Notes under the pieces: generated by a model
The model's database searches: none
Told to the model about the DNA's origin: nothing
The model's input: only the letters and a program-made list of their open reading frames with translations
Translations under genes and position numbers: made by a program
In this document: piece by piece, positions 1 to 8,237 of the stretch
Layout of the letters: each line of letters begins with the position of its first letter
Position numbering within the stretch: position 1 is the first letter of the stretch
Source: Hymenobacter psychrotolerans DSM 18569
GTDB taxonomy: Bacteria; Bacteroidota; Bacteroidia; Cytophagales; Hymenobacteraceae
Assembly (NCBI RefSeq): GCF_900142395.1
Contig: NZ_FRAS01000024.1
Span: 1 to 64,000, forward strand
Length of the DNA: 64,000 nt
Direction of reading: 5' to 3'

Positions 1-30
1 TGAGGTGGTCTAGCTAAAACGGACAGCGAG
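1..30 (+). repeat. IS3 left terminal inverted repeat
   Basis: It begins TGAGGTGGTCTAG and ends CGGACAGCGAG. It pairs with the complement of 1221-1250 at 25 of 30 positions. The element may start one or more bases outside the window. Confidence 0.85.
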
Positions 31-51
31 AAGTCTTAACTTCCGCTGCTC

Positions 52-354
52 ATGACTGAAAAATCGAATCCTGTAGGAAACCCCTCCACCCGCAAGAAAT
101 ACACGCCGGCTTTTAAAGCCGAGTGCGTCCGCCAAGTAGCGGCTGGTACCCGGCAAAGCGACGTGGCCCGTGCCCAGGGCATTTCACCGGCCCTGCTGGG
201 GCGCTGGCAACGCCAAGCCCTGGAAGCCGCCGTCCCCAGCAGCGCGGAGCGCGACGAAATCAAGCAGCTGCGGGCCGCGCTCAAGCGCGTGGAAATGGAG
301 CGCGATATTTTAAAAAAAGTCGTGACCATCTTCTCCCAACCGCCTCAGTCATGA
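52..354 (+). CDS. IS3-family transposase OrfA (HTH protein)
   Basis: A 100-residue protein with the N-terminal helix-turn-helix of IS3 OrfA (residues about 15-55, including SDVARAQGISPALLGRW) followed by a leucine-zipper-like coiled coil (about 68-92, EIKQLRAALKRVEMERDILKK). In this family OrfA binds the terminal repeats and, when fused to OrfB by a -1 frameshift, forms the active transposase. Its stop (TGA 352-354) overlaps the ATG of orfB (351-353). The length is normal for the family, and no damage is visible. Confidence 0.93.
   Translation: MTEKSNPVGNPSTRKKYTPAFKAECVRQVAAGTRQSDVARAQGISPALLGRWQRQALEAAVPSSAERDEIKQLRAALKRVEMERDILKKVVTIFSQPPQS
312..318 (+). other. Probable programmed -1 frameshift site (A7)
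   Basis: Seven adenines read as TTA AAA AAA GTC in the orfA frame form a classical A-AAA-AAA slippery heptamer. orfA is in frame 1 and orfB in frame 0 (positions modulo 3), so a -1 slip here joins OrfA to OrfB, as established for IS3 elements. No experimental evidence is available here. Confidence 0.75.
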
Positions 355-1220
355 GCCGCTACGCCTTTATCGCCGCCTGCACCGAGCCCTGGCCCGTGCA
401 GGTCCTGTGCCAGGTGCTGGCCGTAAGCACGGCCGGCTATTACCAGTGGCGGCAACGGCCGGCTGCCGCGCCGGTGCCGTGGCAAGTGGCGGCGCAAGCG
501 GCCTTTACGCGCCACGCCCGGCGCTACGGCACCCGGCGGTTGCGGGCCGAGTTACACGCAGAAGGGTACGCCGTGGGCCGCTACGCGTTGCGCACCTGGC
601 TGCGCCGGCACGACTTACAAGCCTTGAGTACCCGCCCGCACCGGCCCCGCACCACCGTGGCCGACCCGGCGGCCGTGGTGGCCGAAAACCGCCTGCTGGG
701 TCAGCCGGTCCCCACCGCCCCGAACCAGGTCTGGGTCGGAGACATTACCTATCTACCCTTGGTGGGCGGGCGCTGGTGCTACCTGGCCACCTGGCGCGAC
801 GCCTGCTCCCGGCGCGTGGTCGGCTGGCACCTGGCCGCCCAGATGCCGACCGAACTCGTGCTGCTGGCGTTAGAACAGGCCCTGACGCTGCGCCAACCCG
901 CGCCGGGCTTGATTATTCACGCCGACCGCGGCAGCCAGTACACCAGCGCCGCTTGCCGGGTCCGCATCGCCCAAGCCGGGGCCGTGCCCAGCTTCAGCCG
1001 GCCTGGAAACCCTTATGATAATGCCCAGGCCGAAGCCGGTTGGAGCACGCTCAAAACCGAGCTGCTCCCCCCAGGCACGGCGTTCGCTTCCCTCGAAGAA
1101 GCCCGCCTGGAGGTGGCGCACTACCTCGACACCTATTTCAATCTCGACCGACGCCATTCTGCCCTGGCCTACCGCTCGCCCCACCAATTTGAACAAGACC
1201 TGAAAACCACCCTACCTTAG
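351..1220 (+). CDS. IS3-family transposase OrfB (DDE integrase core)
   Basis: A 289-residue integrase-core protein. The start chosen (MSRYAFIAAC) is the ATG overlapping the orfA stop; the frame is open further upstream, which is consistent with production as an OrfAB frameshift fusion. The N-terminal HTH_21-like part contains YYQWRQR and RRYGTRRLRAEL. The catalytic triad is visible as the first Asp in VGDITYLP, the second in HADRGSQYTS, and the Glu in DNAQAEAGWSTLK. No stop or frameshift interrupts it, so the element may still be mobile. Confidence 0.94.
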   Translation: MSRYAFIAACTEPWPVQVLCQVLAVSTAGYYQWRQRPAAAPVPWQVAAQAAFTRHARRYGTRRLRAELHAEGYAVGRYALRTWLRRHDLQALSTRPHRPRTTVADPAAVVAENRLLGQPVPTAPNQVWVGDITYLPLVGGRWCYLATWRDACSRRVVGWHLAAQMPTELVLLALEQALTLRQPAPGLIIHADRGSQYTSAACRVRIAQAGAVPSFSRPGNPYDNAQAEAGWSTLKTELLPPGTAFASLEEARLEVAHYLDTYFNLDRRHSALAYRSPHQFEQDLKTTLP

Positions 1221-1250
1221 CTCACTGTCCGTTTCCACTAGACCACCCCA
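1221..1250 (-). repeat. IS3 right terminal inverted repeat
   Basis: Its complement begins TGGGGTGGTCTAG and ends CGGACAGTGAG, matching the left repeat at 25 of 30 positions. Methylase coding sequence resumes at the next base, 1251. Confidence 0.88.
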
Positions 1251-2693
1251 GATGATAAGGCCTTTGAGTATCTCAAACGACTTGTCGGGGAAGTGGATGA
1301 GGCCCATTTCAAGCAAGCTGATTTTCTGACGGTCGTGCCAACAGCCTTTCCCAAGGCAAACGTTGTCATTGGAAACCCGCCCTATATTTCCCTGCACAAT
1401 ATGCAGGCTTCTCAGCGCGCAGCGGCTCGGGCAGTCATGGCAAATGAAGAAATGGCCATGAACGGGCGCGCCAGCCTGTGGATGTATTTTGTATTGCATA
1501 GCCTTTCCTTTCTCCAGACAGCAGGCAGAGTGGCGTGGATACTGCCTGGCAGTTTTGTGTATTCCGAATACTCTGCCACCATTCGTACAAAGATTGAATC
1601 GTGCTTCAGTCGGAGCCTAGCCATCATGCTGGAGGATAGAATCTTTATCAGCGAAGGGACGGAAGAAAGTAGCGTCGTTTTACTGTGTGAAGGCTACAAT
1701 ACGGGCGAAGGTGAAGTCATGAACTTAACGTCAGTTAAAGGTCTTGCCGAACTGGAAAGCACTATAGCGCACTGGGGACTAGGAGCAGTCGTCGGGAGTG
1801 AGTGGACAGGCAGGCCTCAATTGGCTCTCGCGCCCCTTCCCGCCAAGGAGGCTTACAACAGGCAACTCGCCATAGCCACCAGTCGGCGCTTTGGGGACTT
1901 CGCAAACGTACAGATCGGGATTGTTACGGGTGCTAATAAGTTCTTTGTATTGAACAACAAGCAGGCCCAGAAATTCAACCTTGCGGATAGTGTTTTAACG
2001 CCAATTTTAGCTCGGTTTAAGCAAGCCCGTGGGCTGGAATTATCAGATGCTGACTTACAGGAAATGCGGGATGGGGGAAAACGGTGCATGCTCGTTAATA
2101 CCCGCGGCCACGTTGAAATGCCAGCAGAATTAAGTGCCTATCTGCAAACCTTCTCAGAAGAAGAGAAGGCAAAAAACAGTACGTTTATACGTCGTTCTAT
2201 CTGGCACCAGCCTGGGGATGGCCGCAAGCCGGATGGTTTCTTCTCAAGTATGCAAACGGAAGGACCTGTACTAGTTCTAAACGCTAGCGCTGCAACTTGT
2301 ACGAATACGGTGTACAGGGTTTTCTTTCAGCAGAAAGTGGCATTACAAATCAGACAAGCAATTGCAATAAGCTTGCAGAGCACATTCAGCCAGTTCTCTG
2401 CTGAAGTAGAAGGTCGAAGCTACGGGCATGGTGCCCTCAAAATTGAGCCATCAGAAGCGAAGCGTATTGCGGTTATCATACCTAGAAGAACCCAGCTAGA
2501 GGGAGTAGATGCGGCTTTTCGTGAGATAGATGGTGCCCTTCGGGCAGGAGATAGAGCCGCTGCGCGCAAAAGGGCAGATACCTTTTTGATAGAGAAAGGG
2601 TTGATTTCCTCCTTGGCAGTGCGTACAATTGAAGCAGGCTTAAAACGGTTGAGACACACAAGAATAGGTTATCGTAAAGATGAAGTATTATGA
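1251..2693 (+). pseudogene. Eco57I-like N6-adenine DNA methylase, 5' end removed by IS3
   Basis: The 3' part of a gamma-class N6-adenine methyltransferase. The catalytic motif IV appears as VIGNPPYIS soon after the break, and the family signature GIVTGANKFFVL lies in the putative target-recognition region. The frame is open from the IS boundary at 1251 (DDKAFEYLKRL); the first internal ATG is at 1293. The SAM-binding motif I and the rest of the N terminus lie left of the window or were lost, so the fragment should be inactive by itself. Its stop overlaps the ATG of the next gene (ATGA, 2690-2693), which shows that both belonged to one operon. BREX PglX proteins share the NPPY core, so a relation to that family is not excluded. 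Confidence 0.85.
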
Positions 2694-5158
2694 ATGGTTC
2701 ATTAGATATAGAGAGACTTCGTGCAGAATACGCAGAAGCGCTGGAAGGCGAAACACCTGACTTTAACCGCCTTATTGAGCTAGCAGCTGAAACGGCTCAG
2801 AAAGACCCAGATCATGTGCGTTTCTCTACAGACGCAGGCATAATTAGCCGCCTAGGTAGAGAGCTAGTGGCCAAGGAAGAAACTGCAGTTGCTGAGTTAA
2901 TCAAGAATGCTTACGATGCTGATGCGACGTTCGTACAGTTGACCTTCCAAGACTCACGAGAAGAAGGAGGAGTTCTCATAATTGATGACAACGGACTCGG
3001 TATGACGCGCGACCAGCTTATTGCCGGATTTATGCGCCTTTCTTCTAATGATAAAGTTGTACATCCATACTCCACACGATACAACCGTAAGCGAGCTGGG
3101 CGTAAAGGTATTGGGCGTTTTGCTGTCCAGCGGCTTGGTAAAGTGCTGACTATTATTACTCAGACGAAAAATAGTAGCAATGCTCTAAAAATTGAGATTG
3201 ACTGGGAGGCCTTTACACAAGGGCGTGAACTCACAACAATCGCCAGCACCATAGAGACTTTAGAGAAAAAGCAAAAGGAGGAAGGTACCACCCTCATTAT
3301 ATCTGACTTAAGGGAAGGGTGGAGCGAGAAGGCAATATTGCGTGTGTATCGATATGTTTCTGAATTGCAACAGCCTTATCCATTGCATACTGGGACAGAA
3401 CTCAACAAAAACGAAGAGCAGGCTTCAAATGATATAAAGGCAGATCCTGGATTTAAAACGGAGCTAATAGAAAAGCTAGGTAATAGTGCAAGAACAATTG
3501 CAAACGAAGAAACCGAAATATTTTCTCATGCACTAGCAAGAATAGATGCCTATGTTGATGCAAATGGTAATGGCTTTTGGTCAATGAAATCTGATAGGCT
3601 TGAAATTGATATTGAAGATACACCTATAGGCCCAAATGTGGAAGAGGATGAGCAATCAGAAGAAGATGACCTAAACGAAGATGAGAAATCGGAGGGAGGA
3701 TATAATGAATATGATTCAGATGACTTTGAAGAAGATTACGATAAGTCATTACGAATGTTAGAGCAGAGGCTTGAATATGAAAAGAGAATGAAAATTGCTG
3801 ATATTCAGCCATTCAAGCATTTAAAGAATGTCAGTATAAATGCCTATTATTTTATTTGGAATTCAGGGTTGATCTCGCGCTCAATGTCTGCAACTTTGAG
3901 AAATCTCGCTACAGAGAAAGGTGGTATCAGAATTTATCGAAATGGTTTTCGAGTATTACCTTACGGGGAGAAGAACGATGATTGGCTTGAGCTAGATGAT
4001 TCTTATGCCCGCCGAATTTTCTTGCCACCTCATGGTAATAGTAATTTCTTCGGATTTGTAGAACTTATAGACAGGCAAGGTTTCCTGTTTGATGAAACCT
4101 CTAGTCGTGAAGGTTTGCTTGAAAATGCTGCCTTTGAGGAGCTTCGCAAACTCACATATAGAGTTTTAATAGCTGCGGTGTTGCAAGTAGCCCAAGCTAG
4201 GGGTAGAAAGCAGTCAAGAGAGCAAATAAATTGGAATAAAGAAAAGAATAATTTATCGGATTTTAATGCTATAAAAGGTGCTGCTGATCGGCTTATTACA
4301 CTGGTGAAAATTAAAAATAGTAATCATACTAATGGTGAAGATGATTTTGATTATTCGGACATAGCTGATGAAATCAAGAATGCTGTTGATAACCAGGAAA
4401 TTTTACGTAATGAATTAATAGCTGAGTTAGGTTTGTTACGCGTATTAGCAAGTTTAGGCTTAGTAATAGGTGAATTCACGCATGAAGTAAGACAACTGTT
4501 GAGTGCTGCTTATGTAAATGCGCGAGCATTATCTAAAGTTGTATTTAGTGATCAAAAAGATAAAGAAACTGCCGAGGATTTGTTTTCTAATATCCAGAGT
4601 TTTCGCACCTACGCTAATTACTTTGATAGAGCTGTTTCGGATAATGCACTACGCGAGCTTTCATCACAAGATCTGCGGCTAGTTATACGAAATTTCGTTG
4701 CCACTATCGAATCCTCAGCGCAACGTCGTGGTATAGTAATAGAAACTGTGATTGATGGATACGATATATTAACCCCTCCAATGCATTCATCGGAATTATC
4801 CTCCTTATTATTTAATTTATATACTAATTCACAAAAAGCAATCAGAAGAGCAAGAAAAAGAGGTAAGATTAGAATAAAATCTGGCATTGATGATCGTTCT
4901 GTTTATTTAGAATTTTCGGATAATGGAGATGGGATTCCTGTTGAGCATCAAGAACGAATTTTTGATGCTTTCTTTACAACATCAACACCGGTTGATCAGG
5001 ATGCTTCTCAAGAAGATGAATTGCAGGGTACAGGTTTGGGATTGAAAATTGTTAAGGATATAGTTGCTGGATACGACGGCGAAATTTATTTAACAAATCC
5101 GCCTGAAGGATATAACACGAGTTTTAGAGTAGAACTTCCACTGTACATAGAAAAATAA
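2690..5158 (+). CDS. Dual-GHKL ATPase protein (Hsp90-like plus histidine-kinase-like)
   Basis: An 822-residue soluble protein with two GHKL ATP-binding modules. The N-terminal one resembles Hsp90/MutL/MORC proteins: ELIKNAYDADA (about 69-79), DDNGLGM (about 99-105) and GRKGIGRFAVQRLG (about 137-150). A very acidic linker (about 315-350) follows. The C-terminal part looks like a histidine kinase core: a candidate H-box GEFTHEVRQLL with His about 598, an N-box (LLFNLYTNSQKAI, about 702-714), DNGDGIP (about 744) and GTGLGL (about 780). It overlaps the truncated methylase by 4 nt and precedes the receiver-like gene by 8 nt. GC content is far lower than in the chromosomal genes, which suggests transfer. 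A defence or stress-signalling role is inferred from context only. Confidence 0.85.
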   Translation: MNGSLDIERLRAEYAEALEGETPDFNRLIELAAETAQKDPDHVRFSTDAGIISRLGRELVAKEETAVAELIKNAYDADATFVQLTFQDSREEGGVLIIDDNGLGMTRDQLIAGFMRLSSNDKVVHPYSTRYNRKRAGRKGIGRFAVQRLGKVLTIITQTKNSSNALKIEIDWEAFTQGRELTTIASTIETLEKKQKEEGTTLIISDLREGWSEKAILRVYRYVSELQQPYPLHTGTELNKNEEQASNDIKADPGFKTELIEKLGNSARTIANEETEIFSHALARIDAYVDANGNGFWSMKSDRLEIDIEDTPIGPNVEEDEQSEEDDLNEDEKSEGGYNEYDSDDFEEDYDKSLRMLEQRLEYEKRMKIADIQPFKHLKNVSINAYYFIWNSGLISRSMSATLRNLATEKGGIRIYRNGFRVLPYGEKNDDWLELDDSYARRIFLPPHGNSNFFGFVELIDRQGFLFDETSSREGLLENAAFEELRKLTYRVLIAAVLQVAQARGRKQSREQINWNKEKNNLSDFNAIKGAADRLITLVKIKNSNHTNGEDDFDYSDIADEIKNAVDNQEILRNELIAELGLLRVLASLGLVIGEFTHEVRQLLSAAYVNARALSKVVFSDQKDKETAEDLFSNIQSFRTYANYFDRAVSDNALRELSSQDLRLVIRNFVATIESSAQRRGIVIETVIDGYDILTPPMHSSELSSLLFNLYTNSQKAIRRARKRGKIRIKSGIDDRSVYLEFSDNGDGIPVEHQERIFDAFFTTSTPVDQDASQEDELQGTGLGLKIVKDIVAGYDGEIYLTNPPEGYNTSFRVELPLYIEK

Positions 5159-5166
5159 AAGTCAGT

Positions 5167-6330
5167 ATGGAACAGAATGACATGCGAAAGTACATATACT
5201 TGGATGACGAACCAGTTTCTAATGTTAGAGGAATCAAAAGAACTGTTGAAAGAGAGATAGATAACTTAGATATAGATCATAAGCATCCTTTGCCTTATGA
5301 AGCACAGATTGAGCAATTAAAGATTACTAGTACCTCGAGTAATCTTGACGGACTCATTTTAGATTTACGCTTAGATATTTTATATAAGGATGATGATAAG
5401 TCAATAGATAAGGCTAATTATCGTGCTGCAACCTTAGCCCAAGAAATCCGCACGAGAGCAACTGAGGGGGAGATGCCTGCATACCCCATTGTATTGTGGT
5501 CAACAGAGCCGAAGCTGCGTAAATCATACGATCCAGACGATACAAGCCACGATTTGTTTGATTTGAAATGTGTTAAAGTTGATTTTGAGCTTGAGGAATA
5601 TGCGAAAAGTGTAGCATATAAACTTGTTGCACTGGTGGATGGATACAAATTCATTACTTCACTTCGTAATTCTGTGTCAACACAGCCACATAACTATTTG
5701 GGTTTTGAAAACAAACCGGTCTTTCTAGATGATAGAATCTATGTGCACCTAAGGAATCAGCAAGGAGCTTTGCCAACTCATGAGTACGCAAGATTCTTAG
5801 TTAGAGAAATGCTAGAAACAGCAGGCCCACTTGTGGATAGAAACCATTTGGCTGCTCGGCTCGGGATTGATTTGGATCAATCCGCTGGCTTTGACCAACT
5901 AGTTGATAAATTATTCGCGGATGCAGCTTACTCTGGGCCATTTAGTAGCGGCTGGCCCGCTTGGTGGTTTGCACTTGTTGATGATTCATGGCGCAAACTG
6001 TCGAGCGTACCTGGACCCTTGCGAAATCTGCCAGCGCAACAGCGTGTTGATTTTCTTAAATCGATATCTGGTATTTCAGAACTTGTAGCAGACAAGAATA
6101 GCTGGGATAACGAGCGAACAACTTTTTGGACAATATGCCAAGCTACTTTAAAACCATTAGATCCTAGGGATGGGTATTTAATTAGCAAGCAGCCTAAATT
6201 TCCTTGGCAGGATAGAGAGTATGTGTCGTTCGACGCTGTACTAACCAAGGCTATTGATGACAAAAAGATCAAAATTGACGTCTTAGAAGAAGACAGGTTT
6301 AAGCGTACGAGAGCTAAACTTGGTGTATAG
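5167..6330 (+). CDS. Receiver-domain-like protein, partner of the dual ATPase
   Basis: 387 residues. The first ~140 residues fit a response-regulator receiver fold: acidic pair YLDDEP (Asp13, Asp14), candidate phospho-acceptor LILDLRL (Asp66), Ser112/Thr113 in VLWSTEP, and Lys137. The spacing between the acidic pair and Asp66 is normal but the alpha3-beta4 region looks extended, so the domain is divergent. Residues 150-387 match nothing I recognise and contain no evident DNA-binding helix-turn-helix. The gene starts 8 nt after the histidine-kinase-like gene, so phosphotransfer between the two products is a reasonable inference. The downstream gene follows after 19 nt. Confidence 0.75.
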   Translation: MEQNDMRKYIYLDDEPVSNVRGIKRTVEREIDNLDIDHKHPLPYEAQIEQLKITSTSSNLDGLILDLRLDILYKDDDKSIDKANYRAATLAQEIRTRATEGEMPAYPIVLWSTEPKLRKSYDPDDTSHDLFDLKCVKVDFELEEYAKSVAYKLVALVDGYKFITSLRNSVSTQPHNYLGFENKPVFLDDRIYVHLRNQQGALPTHEYARFLVREMLETAGPLVDRNHLAARLGIDLDQSAGFDQLVDKLFADAAYSGPFSSGWPAWWFALVDDSWRKLSSVPGPLRNLPAQQRVDFLKSISGISELVADKNSWDNERTTFWTICQATLKPLDPRDGYLISKQPKFPWQDREYVSFDAVLTKAIDDKKIKIDVLEEDRFKRTRAKLGV

Positions 6331-6349
6331 GTATAGTTAAAAATTTGTA

Positions 6350-7108
6350 ATGATCCCTGCTTTCGAATTTCGGCGGAGTATGGCAAATGACCTGCGGCGC
6401 TTAGCTATGATTTTAGTAGAAAACGAGCTGGTCAAAGATGCTGAACCATTAACAACTGCTGCTAGTGCCTGTCAGATGGAGCCAAGTTCAACTACTTGGG
6501 AGTATGACTTCACTGGTTTAACCTTCAACTCGATTTCACTTGTAGGCAGCAAGCAAATCCGGCATACTCATCCTCAAACTGTGGAGGAAGTAGAGGTGCA
6601 GCTACATGTTTTAATCAAAGGACATTGTGTGCAAGTGGACAACTTGCACGACCCATTGAAGGAGCTTGTAGTTGAGCTAGAAATAAAAGGGTATGATTCA
6701 AATGCTGCAGAGCACTTCAGCGCATGGCATTTAGATCGGCAAATTGAAAGCGATGATCCTAATCAAGTAGATCATGCCATTCACCCTATTTATCACTTTC
6801 AATATGGCGGGGAGCGAGTATGGAACAAGAATACACCTGATTATGGCTTACAGCTGCTCTTAGAAACTCCCCGTTTTCCACATCCGCCAATGGACGCTAT
6901 ACTGGCGGTTGACTTCGTCTTATCTAACTATTACGGAGATATTTGGAATGAGCTGAGAAAAGATGAAGCCTACCGGGACATCATAGCAACTGCTCAACAC
7001 ATCTATTGGCGACCATATTCATTAGCGACAGCAAGTCATTGGGGGGGGGCGTTAGCATATACTACTCCCTATGTTTGGCCTCCAAAGTCAATCTGGCCAA
7101 ACGTATAG
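6350..7108 (+). CDS. Uncharacterised protein, last gene of the accessory operon
   Basis: 252 residues with no signal peptide or membrane segment. I do not recognise the family. Visible features are several His/Trp/Tyr-rich stretches in the second half (IHPIYHFQYGG, TPRFPHPPMDAIL, HIYWRPYSLATASHW), which suggest a compact catalytic or binding domain. The start could also be Met11 (6380). It follows the receiver-like gene by 19 nt with no visible terminator between them, so it is probably co-transcribed and may be the effector or a regulator of the module. Nine consecutive G near 7041 lie within the frame and could be a slippage point. Confidence 0.65.
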   Translation: MIPAFEFRRSMANDLRRLAMILVENELVKDAEPLTTAASACQMEPSSTTWEYDFTGLTFNSISLVGSKQIRHTHPQTVEEVEVQLHVLIKGHCVQVDNLHDPLKELVVELEIKGYDSNAAEHFSAWHLDRQIESDDPNQVDHAIHPIYHFQYGGERVWNKNTPDYGLQLLLETPRFPHPPMDAILAVDFVLSNYYGDIWNELRKDEAYRDIIATAQHIYWRPYSLATASHWGGALAYTTPYVWPPKSIWPNV

Positions 7109-7112
7109 GTTG

Positions 7113-7194
7113 AGCTCCACAATATTGAAAAGGCTGAGCAGCATCTATTGTAGCTACAATAGATGCTGCTCAGCCTTTTCAATATTGTGGAGCT
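7113..7194. terminator. 82-bp perfect palindrome, probable bidirectional terminator
   Basis: Two 41-base arms meet at 7153/7154 with no spacer and no mismatch (checked base by base). An AAAA run lies in the left arm and TTTT in the right, so the inner portion can act as a terminator in both directions. It separates the rightward gene ending at 7108 from the leftward repressor gene, whose stop codon begins at 7194. Perfect loopless palindromes of this size are unusual. Confidence 0.85.
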
Positions 7195-7598
7195 TATTTT
7201 TTGCCCCCACGGAGCAATGTTAGCACCTCTTCCTTGGCTGCCAGCAACTCGTCCTTAGCCGCCAAGAGTTGCTTCAACTGCTCAACCTCGCGGCGCGCGC
7301 TGGCTAAATCTCTTTCGCAGTCAGATTGAGCATCCGGCCGTTTCACATCCACTATCTGCACCTCTGGAGCCCCGGTAAGAAACATCTCTCCCTTGCCGAC
7401 TAGTAGCCAAGCAGGATTTAACCCCTCAATTGAGTTTATGAGAGAGGCTAAATAGTCAGCGCTTGGTGTAGAGTCCCTATCTATATAGTTTCGGGTAGTT
7501 CCTTCCTTGAGGTTGTACTTCAAAGAAAAGCTTCTGGTATTCAAACCAAGAGCTTTTATTAAAAGCCTAAGGCGCTGGTTGATGGTCTCTTCCGGCAT
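7194..7598 (-). CDS. Phage repressor-like XRE-type HTH protein
   Basis: 134 residues. The N-terminal 65 residues form a Cro/C1-type helix-turn-helix of the kind common in Bacteroidota, ending in the hallmark NPAWLLVGKGEMFL. A strongly helical coiled-coil tail follows (about 92-128, ending KDELLAAKEEVLTLLRG), probably for oligomerisation. The gene is divergent from the early region, and a 22-bp palindrome lies 13 nt upstream of its start codon, so it is likely the lysogeny repressor regulating itself and the rightward early genes. The stop codon abuts the 82-bp palindrome. Confidence 0.85.
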   Translation of the reverse strand: MPEETINQRLRLLIKALGLNTRSFSLKYNLKEGTTRNYIDRDSTPSADYLASLINSIEGLNPAWLLVGKGEMFLTGAPEVQIVDVKRPDAQSDCERDLASARREVEQLKQLLAAKDELLAAKEEVLTLLRGGKK

Positions 7599-7610
7599 AG
7601 TATTGCGCTG

Positions 7611-7632
7611 ATCACAAATATTTATTTGTGAT
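7611..7632. promoter_or_regulatory. Putative repressor operator palindrome
   Basis: ATCACAAATA, two bases (TT), then TATTTGTGAT: perfect 10-bp arms between the divergent repressor and early genes. On the minus strand it contains AATATTTG (7615-7622), one mismatch from the Bacteroidota -7 box TAnnTTTG, at a position fitting the repressor's own promoter. Binding here would give autoregulation. Confidence 0.65.
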
Positions 7633-7659
7633 TGGGTGTATTTTATTTCTGATGTAGCG

Positions 7660-7667
7660 TATGTTTG
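7660..7667 (+). promoter_or_regulatory. Candidate early rightward -7 box
   Basis: TATGTTTG matches the Bacteroidota consensus TAnnTTTG fully and lies 57 nt before the first early gene. No convincing -33 TTTG sits at 19-21 nt upstream, so the promoter may need an activator. The operator palindrome is 27 nt upstream. Confidence 0.4.
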
Positions 7668-7724
7668 TACGGGTTCACCGCCGCTGCCAAGTACGGCAGC
7701 CTCGGCTGAAACCTGCCAAACACG

Positions 7725-8237
7725 ATGGAAGACACCGCCCCGTATTGTCTGTCTGAGAACCCCCGGCTGCTGAGCGAGCCGATTGCTGCGCTGCTGCGGG
7801 AGCGGGGCTTTGTCTGCACCCAGGTATTTGACCCGTGCGGGGCCGTGTCCGTGCTCGGCATTCGCGTCGGCCCCGACGGGCTGCTCTGCGAGGCCAGCTA
7901 CCAGCGCCAGCCCGCCACCGGCGAGCAGTCCCTGGCCCTGCGCGCCCGCCGCCCCGGCGCGTTGCCGGCCGGCGAGGCCTGCTTCCTTATTCAGGAGGCC
8001 GCGCAGCTCGCATTCCTGCTCGACGCCTGGCAGCCACGGGCTCCGGCACGGGCGCGGCCGGCGCGGCCGTTGCCGGCTGCCGCTGCTTCTCCCAGAGCTG
8101 CTGAAGCAGGCTCAGACCCTCCAGCAGCAGCAGGCGCTCCTCGGCCCAGCTGCGGTGCGTGTGGGGCGAGGGAGCCAGCAGTTCGAGCAGATCATCCGCC
8201 CGATAGGGGACGTGTGGCTCCTGCGGCAGGTAGGTGA
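7725..8237 (+). CDS. Early phage protein, unknown function
   Basis: A 170-residue open frame. Residues 1-104 (to LLDAWQ) have a third-position GC bias and a composition like a genuine protein. Residues after about 105 are Ala/Pro/Arg-rich with poor codon bias, and this part runs antisense to a leftward gene that looks real. The true C terminus may therefore be shorter because of a sequence error, or the two genes overlap tail to tail. It is the first rightward gene after the operator. Function unknown; no domain recognised. Confidence 0.5.
   Translation: MEDTAPYCLSENPRLLSEPIAALLRERGFVCTQVFDPCGAVSVLGIRVGPDGLLCEASYQRQPATGEQSLALRARRPGALPAGEACFLIQEAAQLAFLLDAWQPRAPARARPARPLPAAAASPRAAEAGSDPPAAAGAPRPSCGACGAREPAVRADHPPDRGRVAPAAGR

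Larger units (their letters stand above)
1..1250 (+). mobile_element. IS3-family insertion sequence
   Basis: The element carries two overlapping transposase frames typical of IS3 (orfA with a helix-turn-helix, orfB with a DDE integrase core) and is bounded by imperfect terminal inverted repeats of about 30 bp at 1-30 and 1221-1250 (25 of 30 positions match, counted by eye). The left end coincides with the window edge, so the target duplication cannot be read. The right end sits inside a methylase reading frame, which resumes in phase at 1251. The element therefore disrupted that gene. Confidence 0.93.
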
